From Pegoplata infirma (Eukaryota > Arthropoda > Insecta > Diptera > Anthomyiidae): a stretch of DNA of 64,000 nucleotides. Below, in pieces: positions 47,528-57,620 of this stretch (its first letter is position 1; every line of letters begins with the position of its first letter). Under the pieces are notes generated by a model. That model was given only the letters and a program-made list of their open reading frames with translations. It had not been told where the DNA came from and made no database searches. The translations under genes were made by a program, and so were the position numbers. The DNA is taken from the NCBI GenBank assembly GCA_963921195.1, contig OY992537.1:57746313-57810312 (forward strand), in the 5' to 3' direction.

Positions 47528-48442
47528 ATAAAGTATTGACAATGGATCATTTTACTCAATGAAATGGATCGGATTACTCAATCAAAAGTTAGCTGATAAC
47601 TGCCGATTTAACGGAGCCTTATGTCAAAATTTGTATGAAAAAGTTAAATTTAACGGAGAGTTATTTTATAACGGAGCATTGAGTAATCCAGCCTAAGAAA
47701 GATAAAAATTGCCATGTATATAGGGCTGACCATGGGACAGATCCACACGATGGATTTTTGATATCCGGTTTAAGGACGGAAAAGAAATGGGCGTGCTAAA
47801 TTTAGTTCTAAAATTTTATCAATAAAACCTTTTATACTCATTAAATTGCTTTCCAGTTTGGGAAATATATTGATGTAACTCAATCTAGCAATATTAAGTT
47901 TTTGAAGCACAAACATAATTTTTTATAATGTTTGGTAAACAATAAGAATTATTGAGAAAAGTGATTTGTTCCGCTTGGCAGGGACAGGCTATTCGACTAG
48001 TAAAATATAAAGTCCAACAATATTTAAAAACAGAATTAAAAATAAATATTTTTTTAATTTTTTTTTTTAAATTCATAAGACTCAAAAGATTAAATTCTTC
48101 CACAACCGATTATTTGTACCAAAATTTTTTTGCTGGGAAGTTAATGAATTTTACAAGTACTACAATTATAATTTTATTATGTTTAATTAAATTATTCAAA
48201 TTAACTGCATTTGTATAAGACTTATCAGTGTTTGGTTACCAAGTGTGAGATTTCACATGTCGCCTAAAAACAAAGAAGCCATCAAATGTTTTTTTTTTTA
48301 ATTTCGCTTTAAATCTTCATTATATTAAGATAAAATATGCTTCTTAAAAAAATATTATGTCTTAAGGTGCTAAACAAAGAAGTTATAAGACAAAAAAATA
48401 AATTTAAAGAAATTTTTGCTAAAAAGAAATTTTTACCTAAAA
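47528..48442. other. Upstream region of EcKL paralogue 2
   Basis: Contains a small inverted pair GGATTACTCAAT (47570) and ATTGAGTAATCC (47684) with AACGGAG words between, probably a tiny MITE. ATCAGTG at 48226 could be an initiator-like start site. No gene. Confidence 0.4.
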
Positions 48443-49732
48443 ATGGATACCTCAATACAATTAACAAACACTGATGTTGAAAGTCTATGCCAAAGTTATT
48501 TTAAGGATAATAAGGATGTGGATGTTAATAAGACCGATTCACAAGATATCGATATAAACAATTTTACCTTAAAGCCTGTGTCAGATAATCCTTCAGGATT
48601 TTTTGGACATCATCGTTTTTTACAAGTGGAAATATTAAGAAAAAGTTTGAAAGCCAAGAAAAACTTACAAAATCTCAGATTTTTCATTAAATCAGCTCCT
48701 GTAGAAATTGAATCACGTATGGAATATTTGGAACAATTTGGTGTTTTTAAAAAAGAAATTTCAGTTTATCGAGATGTTTTACCAAAACTACAAGAAATTT
48801 TTCCACATGTGGCACCGAAATGTTATTATGCCGATAACAATTTATTGATATTTGAAGATTTAAATCAACAAGACTATAAAATGAATGTGGGTAGAGATGG
48901 TCTCTTGGATTATGAACATTTAAAATGTTCAATTAAAACTTTGGCTACTTTACATGCTGCTTCCATAATCTATGAACTAAAAGAGAATATAAAAATTAAT
49001 CAATTATATCCAGAGGCAATAGCAGAAAATGCATATCCTTTAAATTATCCTTCAGATCATATGCGTTATCAAAATTTCCGCAATGGCTTAAAAGTTTTTA
49101 AAGAATTTATAAAACTTATGCCAAAATATCAAAATAATTTGGAATATATTTTGGATCATTTACAATCGACTATGGCGGTAGTATATCCTCTGGCACAAAC
49201 CTCTACCAAGTATCAAAATGTATTTTGTCATGGTGATATGTGGGCAAATAATGTAATGTTTCAATACAGTAAATATGGTGATATTCCTTTACAATCACGT
49301 TTTGTAGATTTCCAATTAGCCCGTTATGGTCCTCCCATGTTGGATTTGATTACAATTCTGACAATACCCACAACTCAGGCATTTAGAGAGAAATATTTAA
49401 TGGAACTATTGGAGGATTATTATCGTTTTTTGTCAGATTTATTAAAACGTCAAGATCTGTCCATTGAAGATTTTATGCCGAAGGACCAGTTTTATGCCTC
49501 ATTTGAAGAATATCGTATATTTGGTTTAATTGAATCTTGTTTCTTTTCACACTTGGTAATTTTACCTCCAGAGTTAACACAAAGTTTAACTTCATCCACT
49601 GATGGCTTTACAGATTTCTTTGAACGTAAACGGATTGAAATTTGTTTAAAGGCTTTTAATAATGATGTCATCTATAGAGAGAGATTATCGGATATGTTGG
49701 AAGATTTGGTAGATAATTATGTTTTAAAATAA
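48443..49732 (+). CDS. Ecdysteroid-kinase-like (EcKL/CHK) protein, paralogue 2
   Basis: Single-exon 429-residue protein of the same family as 33878-35179. Landmarks: F-x-KSAP lysine K83, catalytic HGDMWANN (H263-N270, D265), metal-binding VDFQLARY (D289). The ATG at 48443 (ctaaaaATGG) is chosen because it aligns with the paralogue's start. The in-frame extension upstream would need a non-ATG start. The most conserved stretch against the paralogue is residues 83-147 (SAPVEIES...FEDLNQQDY). Differences are mainly in the N-terminal 40 residues, where this copy has a Asp/Asn-rich insert (KDVDVNKTDSQDID). Intact. A polyadenylation signal lies five bases after the stop. Substrate unknown. Confidence 0.95.
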   Translation: MDTSIQLTNTDVESLCQSYFKDNKDVDVNKTDSQDIDINNFTLKPVSDNPSGFFGHHRFLQVEILRKSLKAKKNLQNLRFFIKSAPVEIESRMEYLEQFGVFKKEISVYRDVLPKLQEIFPHVAPKCYYADNNLLIFEDLNQQDYKMNVGRDGLLDYEHLKCSIKTLATLHAASIIYELKENIKINQLYPEAIAENAYPLNYPSDHMRYQNFRNGLKVFKEFIKLMPKYQNNLEYILDHLQSTMAVVYPLAQTSTKYQNVFCHGDMWANNVMFQYSKYGDIPLQSRFVDFQLARYGPPMLDLITILTIPTTQAFREKYLMELLEDYYRFLSDLLKRQDLSIEDFMPKDQFYASFEEYRIFGLIESCFFSHLVILPPELTQSLTSSTDGFTDFFERKRIEICLKAFNNDVIYRERLSDMLEDLVDNYVLK

Positions 49733-49736
49733 AAAT

Positions 49737-49742
49737 AATAAA
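49737..49742 (+). terminator. Polyadenylation signal AATAAA
   Basis: AATAAA four bases downstream of the EcKL stop codon, followed by a T-rich stretch. This implies a very short 3' UTR. A further signal downstream is not excluded, but the CAC-ended element begins at 49823. Confidence 0.5.
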
Positions 49743-49822
49743 AGTTGAAAAATTTTTCTTTTTAATTACAATGTTCATCACGTTAATGTATTTTGAATGA
49801 GAACCAAAAAAAGTAATGTATA

Positions 49823-52429
49823 CACAGAAAAAAACGAATTGTTATATTGACCCCCATCAGTGGCGGGTACAGCTTTTGGGTTTGGGGGGGGAATTTTTTT
49901 TTTTACTTCGAAAAAAAAATCATAAATTCACCTTGGACGAGCAAAAACAGGGATTCGTTTTTTTTGCAATGGAAACCTATAAAATCATCAAATTCATTAG
50001 TTTGTGCTGAAGGAGGGTTGTTTTTCATGATCAAAAGTAGATCGTTTAGATATTTTTTTTTTTAATTTGTCTAAAAAGAAAATTGTACGTTTTCTTCTAC
50101 GTAGAAAAAGTCTCAGATTCTAACACATTTGACGTATAAAAAGTCAAATCTAAAGCTTCTTCTTTACAAAAAATGCCCCAAAATCTGAGACTTTTTTCGT
50201 ATAGAAAAATTTTCAGATTCTAAGAACTTTTTTCCACAAAAAACTCTTAAGATTCTGAAACCTTTTATAGAAAGTATCTCATATTTTAAAGCATTTTTAA
50301 TAAATTTTTCTTATAGAAATGGTCTCAGGTTAGTATGTTTGTTTCGCACTGAAAAAATTTATATTCTAAGACCTTTTTTTCTTAAGACAAAGTTTCAGAT
50401 TTTGAGAACTTTTTTATAAAGAAAGAGTTTCAAATTCTCAGACATTTTTCCTATAGAAAAAGTCTCAGATTCTTAGACCTTTTTCTTTTTAGAAAAAGTC
50501 CCAGATTCTGAGACCTTATTCCTAAAAAAAGTCTCAGATTCTCAGACCTTTTTCCCATAGAAAAATTTTAAGTTCTGAGAGCTTTTTCTTATATAGAAAA
50601 AGTCTTTAGTACTGTCAGTTTTATCCCTAAAGAAAAAGTGATAGATTTTTCCATTATAAAAAGTCTCAGATTGTCCGACCTTTTTACTTAAAAAAAAAAG
50701 TATCGATTCTGAAAAATTTTCCAATAGAAAAAGTCTCAGATTCTATGACCCTATTCCTATAGAAAAAGTCTGATATTGTGAGACTCTTGCCAAAAGAAAA
50801 GGTCCCAGATTCTGAGACGACTTTCATATAGAAAAAGTCTTAGATTCTGAGACCTTTTCTTAGGTATAGTCTTAGTATAGGCCTAAGATTCTGGCACTTT
50901 TCTAAAAAAAAAATCTCGCAGATTTTAAGAACTTTTTTCTATAGAAAAAGTCATAGATTTTGAGACCGGTTTCCTATAGAAAAAGTCTCAGATTCTGAGA
51001 CATTTTCCCTATAGAAAAAGTCTAAAATTCTGAGACCTTATTCCTATAGAAAAAGTCTTAGATTATAAGAAATTTTTCCAGTAGAAAAAGTGTCAAATTC
51101 TGTGACCTTCTTCCAATTGAGAAAGTTTAAACTTCTGAGACTTATTTTTCAACAATAAAAAGTCTCAGACATTGACAAATTTTTCTTTTTAAAAAACAAT
51201 AAGACTCTAAGACCTTTTTCCTTAGAATAAGCCTCAGATTCATATACCTTTTCCATTTCGAAAAAGTCTCAGATTCTGCGACCTTTTTCCTATAAATAAG
51301 TATCAAATTTTGAGACCCATAGAAAAAGACTCAGATTCTGAGACCTTGTTCCTTAAGAAAAAGTCTCAAATTCTGAGACTTTTACATTTTGAGAATTCTT
51401 CTACAAAAATCCGAAAATGAAAATTTTTGAGGATGTGAAAAATTTAAGAGTTTTCTGCATCTTTTCTATAAAAAAAGTCTCAGAATTTGAGACCTTTTTA
51501 ATATAGAATAAGACTCAGATTCTAAGACCTTTTTCCTATAGAATACGTATCGAATTCCGACACATTTTTTGTACAGAAAAGTCTCAGATTTTTCACAAAG
51601 AAAAAATTTTTTCCTCAAACATTTTCTCAAAATATAATTACTATTAAAAGATACCAAAATTCATAATAAGATTGACAGATATTTTTTCACAGAAAATTTT
51701 CAGATTGAGTCACATTTTTTCCTTTAAAAATTTAAAAATTTTCCCTATAAGAACTTTTATATATTTTCTAAGAAAAATTTTCGGATTTCGAGATAATTTT
51801 CATTCGGAAATTTTTTCGGCAATTTCCTTTTTCCTTCTTTCTTTTTTTTCTCCTTTTTCTTTCTTTTTTCTTTTTTCCTCTTTTTTTCCTCTTTTTTTTT
51901 CTTTTTGAAATTTGGTCTGGGGGGGGAAATTTCCCCTTTTTCCCCCCCCCTTGTACCCGCGCATGACCCCCATATTTGTGAATACAATTATTTTTTCCAC
52001 TGAAAGTGCTCCTATACGGAAATTTGTAATATCAACAACCGTTTGTAAATTTTGATTGTTGAAAAAAGAATTGATAAATGAGATTGTAATAGTTCTCTTT
52101 AATTATTATTTGTATTGACAAACCTACAAAATCTTGATTTTTTTTTCAACAAAGAAATTCAACAAACACAAACACAATTTGTTGATCTGACAAACGTAAA
52201 AAATCTTTTTTTCTTTTTCAACAAAGAAATTCAACAAACACAAAAATTATTTGTTGACATGATAAAAAAATTTTGAAATAAAATTGACTGAGTTTGTTGA
52301 AAACATAATCGGAGTTTTGTATTATAGACTAACAGGCGTCCGTTTTTACTAAATGTTTGGTTAATATCATGTTTTGTTGATTTACAATTGCTGTTTGTTG
52401 ATTTAAATTTGACGATTTTATTTTCTGTG
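49823..52429. mobile_element. CAC-ended element (CACAGAAAA) split by a hAT-type insertion
   Basis: Ends CACAGAAAAAAACG and TTTATTTTCTGTG, flanked by TA (49821-49822, 52430-52431). Without the inserted hAT-type element it is about 490 bp. The interior repeats TTGTTGA/TCAACAA words. It lies 90 bp beyond the EcKL gene. Confidence 0.82.
49858..51965. mobile_element. hAT-type element containing the 35-bp palindromic repeat
   Basis: Ends CAGTGGCGGGTACA and, inverted, CATGCGCGGGTACA, with a perfect 8-bp duplication ACCCCCAT (49850-49857, 51966-51973). Inside are a GGGGGGGG run near each end and about 45 decayed units of the 35-bp repeat (GTCTCAGATTCTGAGAC plus TTTTTCCTATAGAAAAA) from 50100 to 51600. 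No transposase. This shows that the 35-bp satellite travels within a hAT-type element. Confidence 0.92.
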
Positions 52430-52431
52430 TA

Positions 52432-52769
52432 GAAAGAAACAAGTTAAATTAATAAAATACAAATTTTATGGTGGTTCTTTCTTAAAACATATTAACCCCT
52501 ATCACTCATTTTAAGGGGTCTTTTAAGTCCCTTTTCCGAATATTCTTAAAGAACACCACTAACACGTTCGCTTAAAGCGACTCCGAATCCGAAGGGGGAT
52601 TTTTGTGTTTTTTTACCGCCACCTTTGCTCAGATGAGCAATTGCAAAAAGCAATTGCTTCAGAGACGCTCTTAAAGGAGTGCAAAGTAAAACCGATTCCC
52701 ATTAGTTTTTAAACCCCAACATTTTTTCTGAACAAACTCTCTATCTCCACTCCGTAAGGGGGCACCCAC
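52432..52769. other. Unassigned, relatively GC-rich
   Basis: Less AT-rich than its surroundings. On the minus strand AAAATGTTGGGGTT recurs at 52714 and 54050, hinting at a duplicated or decayed coding unit across the hAT-type insertion. No domain can be named. Confidence 0.3.
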
Positions 52770-53971
52770 TAGGGATGCCAAACGGGATTGACATTTACAA
52801 ATCCCGGGATTCGGTATTTTAAAATCCTAATCCCGGGATCCCGCGATTTTTCGGGATTTCGGGATTTTTCGGGATTCCGGGATTTTTCGGGATTTCAGTA
52901 TTTATTAAAATTAAACTTTTTTACGTTATATTTTTAATACATTTTTTTATAATTAAATATTTAATTAATTCATAATTATTGAATAATTATCGTAAAGTTT
53001 TACATATTTAGCACAGAAAAACCGAAAATTTAGCAACAACTATGATCGATTTGAATAGATTCGAGCAATATCCGTCTGTGAAAGACGCGATGCAGTCGAA
53101 TTCAAAAGATTAGAAACTATTTTTTTTTTGTCGGCCTCTTTTGTAGACGTGGATATAAAATATTTGTTTTAATAATGATAAAATTGTATTTATAAATTTG
53201 TTACAACTTATTGCGAGGGAATGTCCTCCGCCGATACATTTGTATTAATTGTCCTATTTCCTTCCTTTACGATAAATGTTTAAAATGCATTTATTATGCT
53301 TAAGTAACAGAATTTTATCATTATTTACATAATTTTTTATATCTACGCCCACAAAAAGGGGCGGGACGAGAAAAATGAAACGGCTAGGTGCAACTTAAAA
53401 ATGTGACATTTGCTTAACAAAAGTACAAATTGGTAAAAGATTTTGGGTTTTCAGAGACTGTTTTGGTTATTTAATGGGGAAATTTTCCCCTCCTCTCTCT
53501 TTTACTCATTTACGAACTAAAACTGTTAAATAAAAACTTTACAAATGGATTACCAAATGCTCCCTTATAAATTAAACTCTCGGCAAAATCTAACTGCTTC
53601 TTAAAAATGTTGTCATATGCATACATCGGCAGCTAACTTTATATTAGGGTTTAAAAAAAATTTCCTTTGTTCGAATTTCAAAATCGTTTGTACCTGTAGG
53701 GTTCCTTTGATTCACCCTTCTGTATATTCAGTAATACGCCCTAAAAATTAAATTATACTACAAAAGAATAAGAGAAATTAAGCCCAACTTGCCTTATTTG
53801 AAAGATATTTCAAACACCTTTCAAACGATATCCATTTTGTCACCACTGCAGTGGTGACATTTGCTCATTGTCCAGTGCACTGGACAATGAGCACTGGGAA
53901 AATAATATATTTTGGCTACAAAAATTGACAAAAAATCCCGAAATTCCGGGATTTCCCGTTTGGCATCCCTA
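52770..53971. mobile_element. hAT-type element, TAGGGATGCC ends
   Basis: 18-bp terminal inverted repeat TAGGGATGCCAAACGGGA with a perfect 8-bp duplication GCACCCAC (52762-52769, 53972-53979). Near the left end TTTTTCGGGATTTCGGGA repeats occur. Two perfect palindromes lie at 53838-53892. 1202 bp with no transposase. Confidence 0.93.
53838..53892. repeat. Two adjacent perfect palindromes
   Basis: A 22-bp palindrome (arm TGTCACCACTG, 53838-53859) is followed three bases later by a 30-bp palindrome (arm GCTCATTGTCCAGTG, 53863-53892), neither with a loop. They lie about 80 bp inside the right end of the hAT-type element. Confidence 0.9.
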
Positions 53972-53979
53972 GCACCCAC

Positions 53980-54263
53980 ACAAAATGATATTTTTTTATG
54001 AAATTAGCTTCAATCGTTTAAGTTGTTCTATGTGCTAATATTTTTTTAACCCCAACATTTTCTCAAAACATATCTACCCTCTATGTTAAATCCTTAAGAC
54101 GATCCCCATACAATTTTTCAAGTTTTTATAAACTTTTTTAATTATATCAGCTCCTGCCGCTAAAGCGGTAAAATGTAAGATCGTCCCCTTTAATTTTTTC
54201 CCACAATATTCTTCTAGAGTAGGTTTGTACTCTCTTTCTCCACACCCTAAGATAACTTCCATA
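53980..54263 (-). other. Possible decayed coding fragment
   Basis: On the minus strand 54101-54250 reads as a short frame with a weak ankyrin-like stretch (GTILHFTALAAGADIIKK). It has no splice context and stops soon after. It may be a relic of a repeat protein gene or chance. Confidence 0.2.
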
Positions 54264-54504
54264 CACAAAAAAAAAAACCTTGTAAAATTACAAGAAAAAC
54301 TTGTAATTTTTTTTTTTTTGCTACCTCCTATTTGACAAAAAGTCCTAGTAATTTTACAAGACTTTTACCAATAATTTTGTAATTTTACAAGGTTTTTACC
54401 AATAAAATTGTAAATTTAAAAATTTTTTGATACGATAAAATTTACAAAGAGGTTTCGTAATTTTACTAGATTTTTTACTACCTCCTATTTTGCGAGAATT
54501 CCTA

Positions 54505-56449
54505 CACTCAAAAAAAAAGTGAACTAAAATCTGGGAAAATTAACTAAATTTTGAGAAAAAGAGGGAATGATTTGGCTCCAAAGATTTTTTTTTCATGGCT
54601 TTAGTTCATAATTTTCCCAAAAATAAGGAAAACAAAGTTATTTAATTTTGAGACAATTTTAACTAGAAAATGGGAAAAATTATACTTCACATTTTAGAAA
54701 TAGATTGGGTCTAGACCCTGGACCCATGGGTTCGGACCCCATTTAACTCGAGAACCCGTTGGGTCCTCTTTTTCTCAAAATTTAGTTAGTCCCCATAGAT
54801 TTTGAACCAAAACTTGTGTCCGTTTCGCTCTAACTTGCTTATTTTTTGAGATACGGAAATAAGGAGCCTGATAGGGTCTTGAGAATCTAAAAAACAGGTT
54901 AGGTTAGGTTAGGTTAGGGTGGCGGTGCCAGATGGGCACTCCGCATAGACCAGTTGGACCATAGCGATACCACAAAACTCTTTCCGCTTATCGATGTAAA
55001 CTAAATACATTGACCTTCATCGCGAACTGTTTCAAACTCTTCAGGTCTATCCTCGTAATTTCCTCCAAAGTCTCGAACTGTGAACCTCCCATAATTGATA
55101 GTCGAGTTCGTGCCAAAGCCGGGCAGTGACACAGGATGTGTTCAATGGTCTCATCGACGTCTGGTGTCTCGCACCTTTTACAGCTTGCGTCCGTAATAAG
55201 ATTCATGTTCTTGGCATGTTTTCCGACAAGACAGTGTCCCGTTATTAGACCTGTCAACATACGACATTCTATTCTCGTAAGTGTTAGTAAGAATTTTGTT
55301 CTTCCTAAATCATAGCGTGGCCATAAAATTCTGCTTATACGACTTGTCCTAAGTTCCTTCCATCTTCGATTTGCCTTGGCGACAGTAAGGGTATTTCGTT
55401 TTAGTTTGTAATGCTGGAGTGGCGGTGAAAGCATTATGGTGGTACCTATGCCATCTGCTCCAAGTTTCGCGAGTTCATCTGCTTTCTCGTTTCCTTCTAT
55501 TCCTTCGTGCCCTGGTACCCATAATAAGGTAACTTCATTATTCAAGCAAAGTTGTTTTAAATTCTCGTAACACTTTAAAACCGTTTTCGATTTAATTTGG
55601 TAGCTCAAGAGTGCTTTTAGAGCAGCTTGACTATCCACGTAGAAATTAAGGGTTGCACCTTTTTCCTTTGCCATAAATTCCACAGCTTTTGATATAGCAG
55701 CTATCTCAGCCTGAAAGATACTCGAGTCTGCGGGTAAAAAACAGGATAACTCAAAAAATATTAATCGGAGGGCTTTCGGGTGTTTTGCGGAAGTGTTCTA
55801 CGAGTCAAGAGCTACAAAAATGCCGTTGGATCTTTTCTCGTGTTGGCAGTATTTTCCGAGATATGTGCATATATAAAATCTCGGGAATTTCAAATTTTAG
55901 ATCTAAAATTAGGGTCTTGAGACCCCGACAGATATGCAGAGCTAGGCTGTTCCATATTTTTCTTTGTAGTCTTTCTTTTGAAAATTTCATCCGTTTCGCT
56001 CTATCTCGCTTAGTTTTCGAGATATCGCCATTTTGAATTTTTAACTAAATTCTAAGAAGTTATTTACTAAATTCTCAGAAGTCATTAACTAAATACTAAG
56101 AAGTACACTTCCTCAATTCAAAGAAGAGAAATACGATGATGTTTTTTTTCAGTAAATTTTAACTAAACTTGAACTAAATTGTTTTTTAAGAAATATGTCT
56201 TAAAAATAAAGATACGATTCTTAGATTTGTTAAAAATTTCTTTGGCAGTAAGAATTTTTTTCCTAATATTAAAAAAATCCATTTAAAGAAACCTATGAAC
56301 TAATTATAAGTAAATGAACTAAAATTTTTTCCTCATAGTTAAGAAAATTTCTCATTTTTAAGTTAAATTTAACTAAATTTTAGGAAAATTCATGATAAAT
56401 TTTCAAAGACATTTTTTCCTTAATTTTAGTTATGTCTTTTTTTTCAGTG
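54505..56449. mobile_element. Inner CAC-ended element with AACTAAATTTT words
   Basis: Ends CACTCAAAAAAAAAGTG and TTTTTTTTCAGTG, flanked by TA (54503-54504, 56450-56451). Arms repeat AACTAAATTT. The core (54690-54890 and 55745-56030) is the module also found at 29291-29690, here in the inverse orientation. Contains a retrotransposon 3' end. Confidence 0.82.
54898..55734 (-). mobile_element. Non-LTR retrotransposon 3' end (RNase H), 5'-truncated
   Basis: Inserted with a 10-bp duplication TAAAAAACAG (54888-54897, 55735-55744). The minus strand encodes an unbroken run of about 247 residues: RNase H with SIFQAEI, YVDSQAALKAL and WVPGHEGIEGNEKADELAKLG, then a C-terminal C-x2-C...H-x4-C-H-C knuckle. 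The 3' tail is four to five CCTAA units. With no frameshifts it is the youngest retro copy here, but its 5' part is missing. Confidence 0.93.
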
Positions 56450-56724
56450 TAGTAATTTTACAAGCTTTTTACCAATAATTTTGTAATTTTACAAGCTTTT
56501 TACCAATAAAATTGTAAATTTACAGTTTTTAGTGCAATTAAAATTACAAGGAATTCTCGTGAATTTATTAGATTTTTTTTTGTAAAATTATCTTGGAAAT
56601 TTGTAAAATTATAAAACAAAATTTAAATTTCGATTTGTTAAAAAACAAAGAAATCTGTCAAATATTGGTAAAATGGGATTACGAGACTTTTCCTAGTAAT
56701 TTGACAAAGTTTTTTTTGTGTGTA

Positions 56725-56976
56725 CAAAAAAAAAAAGAAAACAGGTGAGAGGGGTTAATGGGAAACGTTGGTGGACATGTTCCCCCCTTGCGAAAGTTTT
56801 TATAAAATGAATTTATTATGCTTCTTGCAATTAATTAATCCAATTAATTATTATATCGCTCAACACTCGTTTTCCGGTTTTAATTCTGATGATAAATTTT
56901 TAGTAGTCTTTGGTCTCCTGATTGCAAATCTGTTCTCCAAATTTTCCCAATACGTATTTTTTCCTTAGAATAAGGT
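56725..56976. other. Intergenic
   Basis: AT-rich, no feature seen. Confidence 0.4.
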
Positions 56977-56984
56977 TCTGTTTC

Positions 56985-57138
56985 CATCGGCGTATACAGG
57001 GGGGGGGGGCCCAACAACAACAACAAAAAAATATTTTTTTTATATGTATTGGAAAACACGAATCTCACGAAAAAAACAACAAATTTTTTTTTGTTGTTGT
57101 TGTTGGGCCCTGAAAAAACAGTCCTGCATACGCCGTTG
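56985..57138. mobile_element. 154-bp hAT-type MITE
   Basis: Ends CATCGGCGTATACAGG and, inverted, CAACGGCGTATGCAGG, with an 8-bp duplication TCTGTTTC (56977-56984, 57139-57146). Inner arms GGGCCCAACAACAACAAC pair with GTTGTTGTTGTTGGGCCC, so nearly the whole element is one hairpin. Confidence 0.88.
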
Positions 57139-57146
57139 TCTGTTTC

Positions 57147-57620
57147 TATAGCAAAAGTCTCAAATTCTTAGGTTTTTTTTTTTTGTAGAAAACAGAAATT
57201 TGTTCTGAGACTTTTTCTCAGATTATGAAATATTCTTTCTAAAGAAAAAGTCTGAGATTCAGGGACACATTTTTTTATAAAAACTGTTTCAGATTCAGAG
57301 CATTTTTTTATAGAAAAAGTTTCAGACTCTGAAAAATTTTTTCAATAGAAAATTATTCAGAAAGTTTTAGATATTCTTATTTATTTAGTCTCAGAATCTA
57401 AGAAATTTATTCTACGTAACTCTGAGACATTTTTTAAATAGCAAATTGTTCAGACTCTGGGGCATAAAAAAAGAGTCTCAGACTCTGAGGCATATTTTCA
57501 TAAGAAGCTATATCAGAATCTGTGACATTTATTTTACAGAAAAATTTTTAGATTCTGAAATATTTTTACAATAGAAAAAGTTTCATGTTCTGAGGCATAT
57601 TTTGTATCGATAAATTTAAA
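57147..57620. repeat. Decayed 35-bp palindromic repeats
   Basis: About 12 diverged units with TCTCAGA..CTGAGAC and TTTT..TAGAAAAA words. Termini of a host element not seen here. Confidence 0.75.

Larger units (their letters stand above)
54264..56722. mobile_element. Outer CAC-ended element with TTGTAATTTTACAAG words
   Basis: Ends CACAAAAAAAAAAACC and GTTTTTTTTGTGTG, flanked by TA (54262-54263, 56723-56724). Both arms are dense with CTTGTAAAATTACAAG-type palindromic words. It is split by the element at 54505-56449. Confidence 0.8.

Noticed and set aside
47952..48218. 88-residue frame upstream of EcKL paralogue 2
   Set aside because: Low-complexity, with an opposing frame of similar length. 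No domain.
51757..52000. Lysine-rich minus-strand frames
   Set aside because: Arise from the pyrimidine tract at the right end of a hAT-type element.
54898..54922. Interstitial TTAGG telomere array
   Set aside because: Only four to five units, and they form the exact 3' end of a retrotransposon with a target duplication.
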